In this document: piece by piece, positions 26,115-35,181 of the stretch
How positions within the stretch are numbered: position 1 is the stretch's first letter
Layout: every line of letters starts with the position of its first letter
Program-made: the position numbers and the translations under genes
Notes under the pieces: model-generated
The model's input: only the letters and a program-made list of their open reading frames with translations
Databases searched by the model: none
Told to the model about the DNA's origin: nothing
Assembly (NCBI GenBank): GCA_963710135.1
Contig: CAVPYY010000006.1
Location: forward strand, 186,001-250,000
From: SG8-30 sp963710135
Lineage (GTDB): Bacteria; Pseudomonadota; Gammaproteobacteria; Steroidobacterales; Steroidobacteraceae
Direction of reading: 5' to 3'
Length of the DNA stretch: 64,000 nucleotides

Positions 26115-26840
26115 CTAATTGTCATTGCTGCGTCGCACAACAATGTAGGCCCCCACCCCGACGAGTCTTGACTGGTTCCGTTGATGCCCTGAAGGGCTGG
26201 AACGATGACGGACCAGCCACTCATCCACGCCGTCAACAAAGTTCTGGCCACGGTCTTCTACCATCCTTTCAAAGATCGGCACGAGGTCGGCTGGGAGCCA
26301 TGCGTAACAGGCCCTCTCGAATCGCCCCTGCGAGTTGTCCGACTTCTTGATCACGTTGAAACTGACCGAGCCAAGGAATCCTTCGACATGCTGGAGCAAG
26401 GCGACCGGAGACATCGCACCTCCATTGACTCCTGAACATAGAAGAACGGACTCCGTGATCAGCTTTACGGTGTCATCGTTCTCGATCCGGACCGCTCCGA
26501 GCGATACGAGGTCCTTGAGCACTTGTCGCCACTCATGGTTTGGCGCCGCAATGCTTGAGAGGTTTTCGAACGAGTTTTCTGCTCCATTCTTACGCAACGG
26601 ACTGGGCGCGCCAAACTCGTCCGTGAAACGAGGATCTTGTCGCCACATAAACACCAAGTCTGTTGCAGCCATATGCTCGAACAGTGAACTATCGATAGAA
26701 CCCATGCTGGAAACGGTAAGCTTCTGCGATACGGCGTGCCCCACACAATCCGTTATCTGATCCTGGGACAATCCACACGCCCTAAGCAAAGACACCGTCT
26801 TTGACAGGACATCACGGGCTATTTCCTCTTTTTTTTGCAT
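26115..26840 (-). CDS. DUF6502-like protein B (divergent)
   Basis: 241 residues beginning MQKKEEIARDVLSKTVSLLRACGLS. The ATG at 26840 has an AGGGGA ribosome site eight bases upstream, so I reject a longer start at 26897. The N-terminal half is strongly diverged and lacks the usual PLVRLLLRxGV core. The C-terminal half, with NVIKKSDNSQGRFERACYAWLPADLVPIFERMVEDRGQNFVDGVDEWL, parallels protein C (LPADLVPVLARMLKRR...FLDDVEGWLEQ). Codon use is less GC-biased than in flanking housekeeping genes. It is separated from A by about 140 bases that include the AT-rich palindrome ATTTAACTAAAT. Role unknown; a regulator is a guess. Confidence 0.7.
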   Translation of the reverse strand: MQKKEEIARDVLSKTVSLLRACGLSQDQITDCVGHAVSQKLTVSSMGSIDSSLFEHMAATDLVFMWRQDPRFTDEFGAPSPLRKNGAENSFENLSSIAAPNHEWRQVLKDLVSLGAVRIENDDTVKLITESVLLCSGVNGGAMSPVALLQHVEGFLGSVSFNVIKKSDNSQGRFERACYAWLPADLVPIFERMVEDRGQNFVDGVDEWLVRHRSSPSGHQRNQSRLVGVGAYIVVRRSNDN

Positions 26841-27086
26841 ACAGCGCTTCCCCTGTTGATAGTGATTCGCCCAGATGGGATCGCCCGCCGACACCACGAT
26901 GACATACTGAAACCACCCGTCAACTCCGAAAAACTATTGCCTTCGGCGAGAAACTCCTAGGCCTACATCAATAGTCACAATCTCGAGATCATGCTCACCT
27001 GTGCCGGTCGCGGACCAACTAATCTTTCGGTCCTATTTTCGCTGGAGTGACCAATCCAACTTTCGCCAATCCGGAAAGATGATGGT

Positions 27087-27905
27087 TTGAATACGCTTCT
27101 CCGCTTCTTCCACCCCCTCGCTCGGATGCTGCTGCGGCAGGGCGTCACAGCACACGAGTTCGCGCGAGCGGCCGATGAGGCCTTCGTGCTGGCCGCTGTC
27201 GATGTCCTGACGCAGCAAGGCACAGACCCCAGTTTCTCCCGGATCTCCGCGATCACGGGACTGCACCGTCACGCCGTTAGCGCCATTCTGGCTGCTCGAG
27301 ACCAGGCAGCCGCCCAGGCCAGCGAGCCGAAGGAATACGAACGCCATCGCCTGGCGCGCGTCCTCGGCGGCTGGTTCGAAGATCCCCGCTATACAGGGAC
27401 GGACGGGCGGCCAAGCGTGCTCAGGCTCGACGGCCCCGAGCCCTCCTTCGAGTCGCTGGTGAAGGACTTCAGCGGCGACATCTATCCCGGAATCATCCTC
27501 GAGGAGCTCGAGCGGGTGGGTGCGGTCCAGCGCACCGAAGGTGGCCGAATTGCGGCACTGTCACGACGCTACTCGGCTGGCGGCGCCAGTCCGGAGACGA
27601 TGCGGCACATGGAAGGCGTGGCAGCGGATGTGGTGCGGACGCTGGAATTCAATCTCGAGGCGCCGCCAGACAAGCGCCTGCTCGAGGACTCGGCCATTTC
27701 TGCGGATCTGCCGGCGGACCTGGTGCCGGTGCTGGCCCGTATGCTGAAGCGGCGCACGACATCGTTTCTGGACGATGTGGAAGGCTGGCTCGAACAACAC
27801 GAATCGCCTGATACCGGTGTGGCCGGGGATACAAAGCCCCGAGTGCGCGCTGGCGTGAGGGTGGTAATGGTCGTCGAACCGTCGCCCGGAGTCCAACGAG
27901 CCTAG
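27087..27905 (+). CDS. DUF6502 family protein C
   Basis: 272 residues with the family core LLRFFHPLARMLLRQGVTAHEFARAADEAFVLAAVDVL. A helix-turn-helix-like FSRISAITGLHRHAVSAILAARDQ follows, then FSGDIYPGIILEELERVGAVQRTEGGRI and a C-terminal helix bundle. The start appears to be TTG at 27087 preceded by GGAAAG; no ATG or GTG fits. It is transcribed divergently from protein B. About 246 bases lie between them and could hold shared control sites. Its GC content is higher than that of B, so the three family members may have different histories. Confidence 0.8.
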   Translation: MNTLLRFFHPLARMLLRQGVTAHEFARAADEAFVLAAVDVLTQQGTDPSFSRISAITGLHRHAVSAILAARDQAAAQASEPKEYERHRLARVLGGWFEDPRYTGTDGRPSVLRLDGPEPSFESLVKDFSGDIYPGIILEELERVGAVQRTEGGRIAALSRRYSAGGASPETMRHMEGVAADVVRTLEFNLEAPPDKRLLEDSAISADLPADLVPVLARMLKRRTTSFLDDVEGWLEQHESPDTGVAGDTKPRVRAGVRVVMVVEPSPGVQRA

Positions 27906-27946
27906 CCCGAAAGAAAGGTGATTCGCCTGACTTTGTGCGAGTCGCG

Positions 27947-29971
27947 TCAGCCAGCCAACATCTTGGTGAATGCGGCCTCGTCCAATATGGCGATACCGAG
28001 TGCCTCTGCCTTCTTTAGCTTGGAGCCCGCCTCGGCCCCCGCCACGAGGTAGTCGGTCCGGGCGGACACGCTGCCCGCCGCCTTGCCCCCGAGCTCGCGG
28101 ATGCGCGCCTGCGCCTCGTCACGGCTCATCTGGCTGAGCGTACCGGTGATCACGAAAGTCTTTCCCTCGAGGGGCAGTGAGCCGCGGGCGCGCGCGGGCA
28201 TGTCCGGCCAGTGCACACCCCGCTTCACGAGTGAATGGATGACCTCGAGGTTGTGCGGCTCCCGAAAGAAACGGAACACGTGCTCCGAAATGACCGGCCC
28301 GATATCCGGCACCTGCTCGATCTCCGCCGCGCTGGCTTTCATCAGCGCGTCGAGCGTGCCGAAGTGTTGCGCCAGCGCGAGTGCCGTGGCTTCCCCTACA
28401 TCCCTGATCCCCAGGGCGAATAGAAAGCGCGGCAGGGTCGTCTTCCTGCTGGCCTCCAGCGCCTCCACGAGATTGGCCGCCGACTTGGCGCCCATCCGCT
28501 CGAGGCCCTCGAGTTCAGCCTGTGTCAGGGCGAACAGGTCTGCCGCGCTCTTGACCAGCCCGGAGTCCACCAGCTGCTCGACCAGCTTGCTGCCCATTCC
28601 TTCGATATCCATCGCGCGTCGCGACGCGAAATGACGCAGCGACTCCTTTCGCTGGGCCGAACAGTAGAGCCCACCGCTGCAGCGCGCGACCGCCTCTGAA
28701 TCATCCTTCACGACGCCGGATCCGCAGACCGGGCAGCTTTCCGGCAGCTGCGGGATGGCCGTCCGGTCCGGGCGCTTCTCCAGGACAACCCGGGCGACCT
28801 CGGGGATGACATCCCCTGCCCTGCGAACCACGACGCTGTCGCCGACACGCACGTCCTTGCGGCGCAGTTCGTCATAGTTGTGGAGCGTCGCGTTGCTCAC
28901 GGTGACGCCGCCGACGAACAACGGCTCCAGGCGCGCCACCGGCGTCAGCGCCCCGGTTCGACCCACCTGCCACTCTATGCCACGGACGATGGTGATGGCC
29001 TCTTCGGCGGGAAACTTGTGGGCGACTGCCCAACGCGGTGCACGCGACACGAAGCCGAGACGCTGTTGCAACGGGATCGAGTCGACCTTGTACACGACGC
29101 CGTCGATCTGATACGGCAGCGACGCGCGTTTCAGACTCATGGCGCGGTAGTAGTCCATGACTCCGGCGACTCCGGTTCGCCTTGCCACCTCGGGCGATGA
29201 GCGCAGGCCCCACTCCTTGAGCAGTTCCAGTGTGGCGCTGTGACGGTCGGGCAGTTCACCCTCCTCCACATACCCCACACCGTAGAAGAACACGTCCAGC
29301 GGGCGCTTGGCCGTGATCCGGGAGTCGAGCTGCCGGAGGCTGCCAGCCGCGGCGTTGCGGGGGTTCACGAACAGCTTCCCGCCGCGCTCGGCCGCCTCGC
29401 GATTCATCTCCTCGAATCCCTTGACCGGCATGAAGACCTCGCCACGCACCTCCAGCACGCGAGGCCAGCCACGGCCACGCAGCTTGAGCGGCAGCGATCG
29501 AATGGTGCGGACGTTCTGGGTGACATCCTCGCCGGTGGTCCCGTCACCCCGCGTGGCTGCCAGCGACAACACTCCGTCGGTGTATTGGACGCTCAAGGCG
29601 AGCCCATCCATCTTTGGCTCGCAGGCGTACTCGATCTCCTCTTCCATCCCGAGTCGCTCGCGGATACGTCGATCGAAGGCCACGACGTCCTGCTCCTCGA
29701 ACGCATTCTCGAGCGACAGCATCGGAACCCGGTGCTCGACCTCCGGGAAGCCTGCAAGCGGCGCGCCGCCGACCCGTTGGGTGGGCGAGTCCGGCGTCAC
29801 CAGCTCGGGGTGCGCTTGTTCGAGCTCGCGCAGCTCGCGAACAAGGCTGTCGAACTCCGCGTCAGAGATTTCCGGCTGGTCGAGTACGAAATAGCGATAG
29901 TTGTGCTTTTCGATCAACTCCCGCAGCAGGCGGACTCGGCCGGCTGCGCTCGCGGCTCGGTGCCTGGACAT
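27947..29971 (-). CDS. ligA: NAD-dependent DNA ligase
   Basis: Seals nicks in replication and repair using NAD+. 674 residues, family-typical. It begins with the NAD-binding Ia region (IEKHNYRYFVLDQPEISDAEFD). The adenylation lysine is K120 in EPKMDGLA. The OB fold and the four-cysteine zinc finger (CPVCGSG ... CSGGLYCSAQR) come next, then helix-hairpin-helix repeats. A BRCT domain closes the protein (GKTFVITGTLSQMSRDEAQARIRELGGK). A clean frame. It lies 15 bases downstream of zipA. Confidence 0.98.
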   Translation of the reverse strand: MSRHRAASAAGRVRLLRELIEKHNYRYFVLDQPEISDAEFDSLVRELRELEQAHPELVTPDSPTQRVGGAPLAGFPEVEHRVPMLSLENAFEEQDVVAFDRRIRERLGMEEEIEYACEPKMDGLALSVQYTDGVLSLAATRGDGTTGEDVTQNVRTIRSLPLKLRGRGWPRVLEVRGEVFMPVKGFEEMNREAAERGGKLFVNPRNAAAGSLRQLDSRITAKRPLDVFFYGVGYVEEGELPDRHSATLELLKEWGLRSSPEVARRTGVAGVMDYYRAMSLKRASLPYQIDGVVYKVDSIPLQQRLGFVSRAPRWAVAHKFPAEEAITIVRGIEWQVGRTGALTPVARLEPLFVGGVTVSNATLHNYDELRRKDVRVGDSVVVRRAGDVIPEVARVVLEKRPDRTAIPQLPESCPVCGSGVVKDDSEAVARCSGGLYCSAQRKESLRHFASRRAMDIEGMGSKLVEQLVDSGLVKSAADLFALTQAELEGLERMGAKSAANLVEALEASRKTTLPRFLFALGIRDVGEATALALAQHFGTLDALMKASAAEIEQVPDIGPVISEHVFRFFREPHNLEVIHSLVKRGVHWPDMPARARGSLPLEGKTFVITGTLSQMSRDEAQARIRELGGKAAGSVSARTDYLVAGAEAGSKLKKAEALGIAILDEAAFTKMLAG

Positions 29972-29986
29972 GCGCGGCGCGTGGCC

Positions 29987-31021
29987 TCAGCGCCTCTGCG
30001 CACGACGGACCTGCTGCTCGAAGTGCAGCAGTTCGTCGCGCATCTTGAGCACGCGCTGGGCAGTCAGGGTGCTGCCGTGTTCGTCCTGCAACTGTCCGGC
30101 CAGGCTCTCCGCCAGACGCCGCGACGTACTCAGCATTGCGTCGAATGCCAGCGCCGCATTGACGGGTCCCGGTACAACGGCGAACACCGAGATCCCCGGC
30201 AGAGTGTCCTTGTCGATGCGGCTCATGTCGAACGAGCCGGGCTCGACCATGTTGGCCACAAAGAACATCGACTGGCCTTCCTCCTTTTCCATGTGGAAGA
30301 TGGAGTACTTGCCGTAGGACAGTCCTTCGGCCTGCAGCGCTTCAACGACCGACCTTGCCGGCCAGCGACCCCCCGCCGCAATCAACCGAATGGCCACGAT
30401 CTTCTTGCGTGCCGCCACGGCATCGTCGGCGCCAGCGGACGCGGTCCCGGCGGATGCCTCGCCCTCGGGGCGCGCCTCGGAAGACTCTTCCGTTGCCGCC
30501 GCCGCGGACTGCTCCGGCCGCGGTTCACCCATCACGGCGAAACGATCCATGGGCTGCGTTCGCACCCAGGGCTGGGATTCCTGGTCGGTGCTCGCGTCCA
30601 TGTGCCGCGGCCCACGCAGCTTGAACGGGTTGCGCGCCAGTTCCTCACCCATCTCCCGATAGGAAATCATCGGCGGGATGTCGGCGTCCTTCCGTTTCTC
30701 GGGAGTCAGTTCGGGATCAGCATCGGCGGGAATATCGATGATCGGCGGGTCACGGGTCGCACCGGGCCGTCCTGGGCGCGTCGCGACGATCGGCGGAATC
30801 ACATCCTCCTCCAGCTCGACCGTATCGGTCCAGGCCGGGTCGTCATCGTCCAGTGAGTCGTCCTGCAGCTCTGCCGGTGCGCTCGCGTCGTCGGAATCGG
30901 CCGTTGCGGGATCCTCTGCGAAGTCCGGTCGCGCCGGCGCCGGCCGACGGGACTCCCACCACCAGAGCCCCGCGATCAGCAGCACGCCTACTGCAAGCAG
31001 AATCCAGCGCAACTCGGGCAT
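29987..31021 (-). CDS. zipA: Cell division protein ZipA
   Basis: Anchors FtsZ to the inner membrane at the start of division; gammaproteobacteria-specific. 344 residues: an N-terminal membrane helix (ELRWILLAVGVLLIAGLWWW), then a long acidic and proline-rich linker. The C-terminal FtsZ-binding domain runs from about residue 210 (KKIVAIRLIAAGGRWPARSVVEALQAEGL, YSIFHMEKEEG, PGSFDMSRIDKDTLPGISVF). The ATG at 31021 is spaced from GGAGG; a GTG three bases earlier is too close. It lies between smc and ligA, the usual arrangement in many gammaproteobacteria. Confidence 0.95.
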   Translation of the reverse strand: MPELRWILLAVGVLLIAGLWWWESRRPAPARPDFAEDPATADSDDASAPAELQDDSLDDDDPAWTDTVELEEDVIPPIVATRPGRPGATRDPPIIDIPADADPELTPEKRKDADIPPMISYREMGEELARNPFKLRGPRHMDASTDQESQPWVRTQPMDRFAVMGEPRPEQSAAAATEESSEARPEGEASAGTASAGADDAVAARKKIVAIRLIAAGGRWPARSVVEALQAEGLSYGKYSIFHMEKEEGQSMFFVANMVEPGSFDMSRIDKDTLPGISVFAVVPGPVNAALAFDAMLSTSRRLAESLAGQLQDEHGSTLTAQRVLKMRDELLHFEQQVRRAQRR

Positions 31022-31033
31022 CACGCCTCCGTG

Positions 31034-34000
31034 CTATCCCGCCGCCATGCGCACGGCTTCGTCAACGTCCACCGAGACCAGTCTCGATACACCGGGCTCA
31101 TTCATCGTGACGCCCACAAGCTGCTGGGCCATTTCCATGGTGCTCTTGTTGTGCGTGATGAAGATGAACTGCACGCGTTGCGCCATGTCGCGCACGATAT
31201 CGCAGAATCGACCGACATTATGGTCGTCCAGCGGTGCGTCGACCTCGTCGAGCAGGCAGAAGGGCGCGGGGTTCAACTCGAAGATCGAGAACACCAGTGC
31301 AACGGCAGTCAGCGCCTTCTCGCCGCCAGACAGCTGACTGATGGTCGAGTTGCGCTTGCCGGGAGGCCGCGCCATCACCGCCACGCCGGCCGTGAGCACG
31401 TCTTCACCGACCAGCTCCAGGTAAGCGCTGCCCCCGGCAAAGAGCCGCGGGAACTTCTCGCGCAGGCCGGTGTTGATGCGGTCGAACGTGTCCTGAAAGC
31501 GCGTGCGCGTCTCGCGGTCGATTTTCCTGATCGCTTCGTCCAGCGTGTTCAAGGCGTCGGTGAGGTCGGCAAACTGCCGATCCAGGTATTCCTTGCGCTC
31601 GGTCTGCTCCTTGAGTTCGTCGATCGAGGCAAGGTTGACCGCACCGAGCCGCTCGATCTTCGCCAGCACCTCGGCGAGCTCCTGCTCCCAGGCCTCGACC
31701 GTCGCCTCGCCGGGCAGCTGGCTGCGTACATCATCAAGCTCCAGCTTGGTGGCCTGGAACTGCTCCAGCAACGACTCGCGGCGGACGCGTATCTCCTGGA
31801 CCAGCATGCGAACGTTCGCAAGCTCTTCGCGCGCGGCGGCCACCGCACGTTCATGCAGTGCGCGTTTCTGTTCGAGCTCGCGCACCGCTGCGTCGGCCTC
31901 GTCAACGCTGCGCCGTGCCTCGGTCAGTTCCTTTTCAACGGCGAGCCTTACCGACAAGGCCTGCTGCAGGTCCTGCTCCAGCTGCAGGATGGGCGCGTCG
32001 CCGCCCGCAAGCTGCTGTTCCAGCTCTGCCCGACGCGTTTCGAGCTGCGCCACCTGGGCGGCCGCCCTTGCGAGACTCGTCTGCACCGACGCCAGCGTCG
32101 ATTTCTGCGACTCGACCCGGATGGCAACCTGCTGTGCCGCGGCGACATCGGCCTGGGCGCGCTGCCGGGCCTGTTCCAGGCTTGCCCGAAGCGCGTCGCG
32201 CTCGCGCTCCATGGGGCTGCGCTGGTCCTCGATTCGCTTCATTTCGGCCAATCCGCTTTCGAGCCGCAGACGCGCCTCGCGGGTTTCGCGCTCGTCGTCC
32301 GCGATCTCGGCCTGGATACGCTGCCGCTCCGCGCCAAGCAGGTCGAGCCGCTGCACCGACGCGGCGATTCGCGAGCGCAGCGTCTCGACCTGGCCGCGCG
32401 TGCTGGCATGTTCGCGGTGCAACTGGTTGACGGTCGACTGGACTGCGTCGCGCCGATCCTCCAGCTCCTGCAAGGCCGACCGCACTGCCTCGAGTTGCGA
32501 ACCGTCCGCGGCGATGCGTGACTCCAGGTCCCCGGCCCGCTGCCTGAGCGTCCGCAGTTCCTGCTCCCGCTCCAGCACGCCGGAGCGGGTGTCCTCGTCG
32601 CGGCTCACGCGCAGCCAGTTCGGACCGACCCAGATGCCGTCCTGGGTGACGATGGACTCGCCGGGGCGCAGGCCTGCGCGCCGCGCCAGGGCCTGCGGCA
32701 GGCCCTCGGCTGTCGATACGCCGTCGAGCAATGCCCTGGCGCTCGCCGGTCCGCGGACCCGGGAGGCAAGCGTACCCGCCGACATCGCCGCGGCATCCCC
32801 GGTGCCGCCGCCGAGGAAAGTCACAGAGCCCGTCTCGAGGCCTGCGACGAATTCGGCAACCGAGTCGAGACCCTCCACGCACACGGCCTCGAGATAGCCG
32901 CCGAGCACGGTCTCGACGGCGCGCTCCCAGCCGTGTTCCACATCGAGCTGGTTGGCGAGGCGTGGGCGCGAAGCAAGCCCTTTGCCCGCCAGCCACTCGA
33001 CGATCTTGCCCTTTGACTGGCCCAGCGCGGCTTGCTGCAGCGCCTCGAGCGAGGCCAGCCGGCCACGCGACTGCTGCAGCTCGCCACGCAGTCCGTCGAG
33101 GCTCGCCACCAGGGACTTCTCGCGGGACCGAGCGTTCTGCAAGTCTTCGAGGATCGCCGCCAGCGCGCGCTGGCTTTCGTCCGAGCGCGAGCGCATGTCC
33201 GTCTCGGTCGACTCGACTGCGGCAAGCTGAGACTCCAGATCGTGGGCGGACAGGCCGGACCACTCCGCATCAGCGCGATCGCGCTGCGCAAGCAGCCGGT
33301 TCAGACCCAGGTCCAGCTGTTCGAGACGCGCCCGCTCCACCAATGTTCGGCGCGAGGCCTCGGCGGCTTCTGCGCTGAACTGCTCCCATCTGCCCTGCCA
33401 TTCCTGCATGGAGCGTTCCGCGCCTTGCAGCGCCTCGTACGAGGACCGTTCGGTCTGGCGCGCCGAATCGAGTTCGGGAGCCGCCGCCTGGAGTGCCGCT
33501 GTCAGCGCGTCGACCTGTTCCTGGTCCCGCGCCAGCAGCGCCGCGGACTCGACCAGGCCCTGCGAGACACCCTCCATGTCTGCGCGCTGCCGTTGCCGCA
33601 TTTCGCGGGAGTGCTGCAGCGCCTGTTCGGTTCGGGTCGCCGCCGCGCCCGCCTCGTAGTAACGACCCTGCACGGCGGCGAGCGAGTCACCGCGCTCTGC
33701 ATGGAGCGCGCGGGCACGCTCGATCCCGCTCTCGGCATTGCGCAAGTCAGCCAGCGTGGCCTGCAATGCGGTATCCCGCTCTCTCGCCAGCGTCTCCTTG
33801 CCGACGACGTCGTCCTCCAGTGTCTTGAGCTTCAGCACCAGCAACTCGGCATGCAGCTGTCGCTCGCGTTCCTTGAACTCGCGATAGCGACGCGCGACTC
33901 CCGCCTGCCGCTGCAGGTGACGGATCTGCTTCTCGACCTCTTCGCGCAAGTCGTTGAGCCGGTCGAGATTCTCGCGGGTATGGCTGATGCGGTTCTCGGT

Positions 34001-34537
34001 CTCGCGACGACGTTCCTTGTACTTGGAGATGCCAGCCGCCTCTTCGATGAAGGCGCGCATGTCGTCCGGGCGCGCCTCGATCAGGCGGGAAATCATGCCC
34101 TGCTCGATGATCGCGTAGCTGCGCGAGCCGAGACCGGTGCCGAGGAACAGCTGCGTGATGTCCTTGCGCCGGCACTTCGAGCCATTGATGAAATAGGTGG
34201 ACGTGCCGTCCCGCGACACCTGGCGCTTGAGGGCAACTTCGGCGTAGCTCGCGTAGGCTCCGCTGATGGCGCCGTCGGCGTTGTCGAAAATGAGCTCAAC
34301 GGACGCGGTGCCGATCGGCTTGCGCCCGCCGGAGCCATTGAAGATGACGTCGGTCATCGAGTCGCCGCGCAAGTGCTTGGCGGAGATCTCGCCCATCACC
34401 CACCGCACGGCATCGATGATGTTGGACTTGCCGCATCCGTTCGGTCCCACCACGCCGGTGAGATTCCCGGGAAAGTGGACGTTGGTCGGGTCAACGAACG
34501 ACTTGAAACCGACCAGTTTTATCTTTGAAAGGCGCAT
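31034..34537 (-). CDS. smc: Chromosome segregation protein SMC
   Basis: Condensin ATPase that folds and separates chromosomes with ScpA and ScpB. 1167 residues in one clean frame. The Walker A site is GPNGCGKSN at about residue 32. Two long coiled-coil arms flank a hinge around residues 510-660 (GWERAVETVLGGYLEAV). The C-terminal head has the signature LSGGEKALTAVAL and Walker B FCLLDEVDAPLDD. The ATG at 34537 (MRLSKIKLVGFKSFVDPT) is the classic start; five more in-frame codons lie upstream. Organisms with Smc-ScpAB usually lack MukBEF. Confidence 0.98.
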   Translation of the reverse strand: MRLSKIKLVGFKSFVDPTNVHFPGNLTGVVGPNGCGKSNIIDAVRWVMGEISAKHLRGDSMTDVIFNGSGGRKPIGTASVELIFDNADGAISGAYASYAEVALKRQVSRDGTSTYFINGSKCRRKDITQLFLGTGLGSRSYAIIEQGMISRLIEARPDDMRAFIEEAAGISKYKERRRETENRISHTRENLDRLNDLREEVEKQIRHLQRQAGVARRYREFKERERQLHAELLVLKLKTLEDDVVGKETLARERDTALQATLADLRNAESGIERARALHAERGDSLAAVQGRYYEAGAAATRTEQALQHSREMRQRQRADMEGVSQGLVESAALLARDQEQVDALTAALQAAAPELDSARQTERSSYEALQGAERSMQEWQGRWEQFSAEAAEASRRTLVERARLEQLDLGLNRLLAQRDRADAEWSGLSAHDLESQLAAVESTETDMRSRSDESQRALAAILEDLQNARSREKSLVASLDGLRGELQQSRGRLASLEALQQAALGQSKGKIVEWLAGKGLASRPRLANQLDVEHGWERAVETVLGGYLEAVCVEGLDSVAEFVAGLETGSVTFLGGGTGDAAAMSAGTLASRVRGPASARALLDGVSTAEGLPQALARRAGLRPGESIVTQDGIWVGPNWLRVSRDEDTRSGVLEREQELRTLRQRAGDLESRIAADGSQLEAVRSALQELEDRRDAVQSTVNQLHREHASTRGQVETLRSRIAASVQRLDLLGAERQRIQAEIADDERETREARLRLESGLAEMKRIEDQRSPMERERDALRASLEQARQRAQADVAAAQQVAIRVESQKSTLASVQTSLARAAAQVAQLETRRAELEQQLAGGDAPILQLEQDLQQALSVRLAVEKELTEARRSVDEADAAVRELEQKRALHERAVAAAREELANVRMLVQEIRVRRESLLEQFQATKLELDDVRSQLPGEATVEAWEQELAEVLAKIERLGAVNLASIDELKEQTERKEYLDRQFADLTDALNTLDEAIRKIDRETRTRFQDTFDRINTGLREKFPRLFAGGSAYLELVGEDVLTAGVAVMARPPGKRNSTISQLSGGEKALTAVALVFSIFELNPAPFCLLDEVDAPLDDHNVGRFCDIVRDMAQRVQFIFITHNKSTMEMAQQLVGVTMNEPGVSRLVSVDVDEAVRMAAG

Positions 34538-34632
34538 TCCGGATGTCGACACCTGTGGTTGTAGCCAGGCGAAACGATCGTGGCTCGATGAATCCCGGTA
34601 GTGTAAATTAAGGGCTCGCCGTTGACGACGAC

Positions 34633-35064
34633 TTGCAGGCTCCCGATTTGGCCAAGAAAGAACCCCTGGGGGCGCGGCTCAACCAGCCGGCCACCACCCT
34701 CGACACGTTCCCGAATCCAGCTCCGGACCGGGATTACACCATTCGCATGGAGATCCCGGAGTTCACCTGTCTGTGCCCGAAGACCGGGCAGCCTGACTTT
34801 GCCACACTGCACCTCGAGTATGTTCCGGGGCCACGCTGCGTCGAGCTGAAGTCGCTGAAGCTCTACGTCTGGTCGTTCCGCGACCGCGGCGCCTTCCATG
34901 AGGCCGTAACCAACGAGATTCTGGAGCAAATCTCGGCGGCCACGTCACCACGATTCATGCGCCTGACCGCCCGCTTCAACGTTCGCGGCGGCATCTACAC
35001 GACGGTCGTGGTGGAGCACCGGGATCCGGCCTGGAGCCCTTCCGAGCCGGTTTCGCTGCCCTGA
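34633..35064 (+). CDS. queF: NADPH-dependent 7-cyano-7-deazaguanine reductase
   Basis: Reduces preQ0 to preQ1 in queuosine synthesis for tRNA. 143 residues, the unimodular type. The catalytic nucleophile Cys lies in EFTCLCPKTGQPDFATLHLEY, followed by the substrate-binding Glu (RCVELKSLKLY) and the SFRDRGAFHEAVTNEI segment. Only TTG codons (34633 or 34645) are available as starts before an upstream stop, so the exact N-terminus is uncertain. It diverges from smc. Confidence 0.93.
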   Translation: MQAPDLAKKEPLGARLNQPATTLDTFPNPAPDRDYTIRMEIPEFTCLCPKTGQPDFATLHLEYVPGPRCVELKSLKLYVWSFRDRGAFHEAVTNEILEQISAATSPRFMRLTARFNVRGGIYTTVVVEHRDPAWSPSEPVSLP

Positions 35065-35120
35065 ACCATGCCCCGGGGCGGCCCTGTCGGGGCAGGCCGA
35101 CAACCGGCGACCCAATGCGC

Positions 35121-35148
35121 TGGACGCTGAATCCACGGCATATATAAT
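35121..35148 (+). promoter_or_regulatory. Sigma70-type promoter of the long dksA gene
   Basis: A perfect TATAAT lies at 35143-35148, with TGGACG at 35121-35126, 16 bases upstream, as a moderate -35. The hexamer is 34 bases before the start codon, leaving a leader with a clear AGGAG ribosome site at 35171-35175. Confidence 0.7.
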
Positions 35149-35181
35149 CCGGCGCTCAGTTGAGGGGGACAGGAGTCTCTG

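Noticed and set aside
26841..26897. Longer N-terminus for DUF6502-like protein B
   Set aside because: The ATG at 26840 has a good ribosome site; the upstream 19 codons do not resemble the family.
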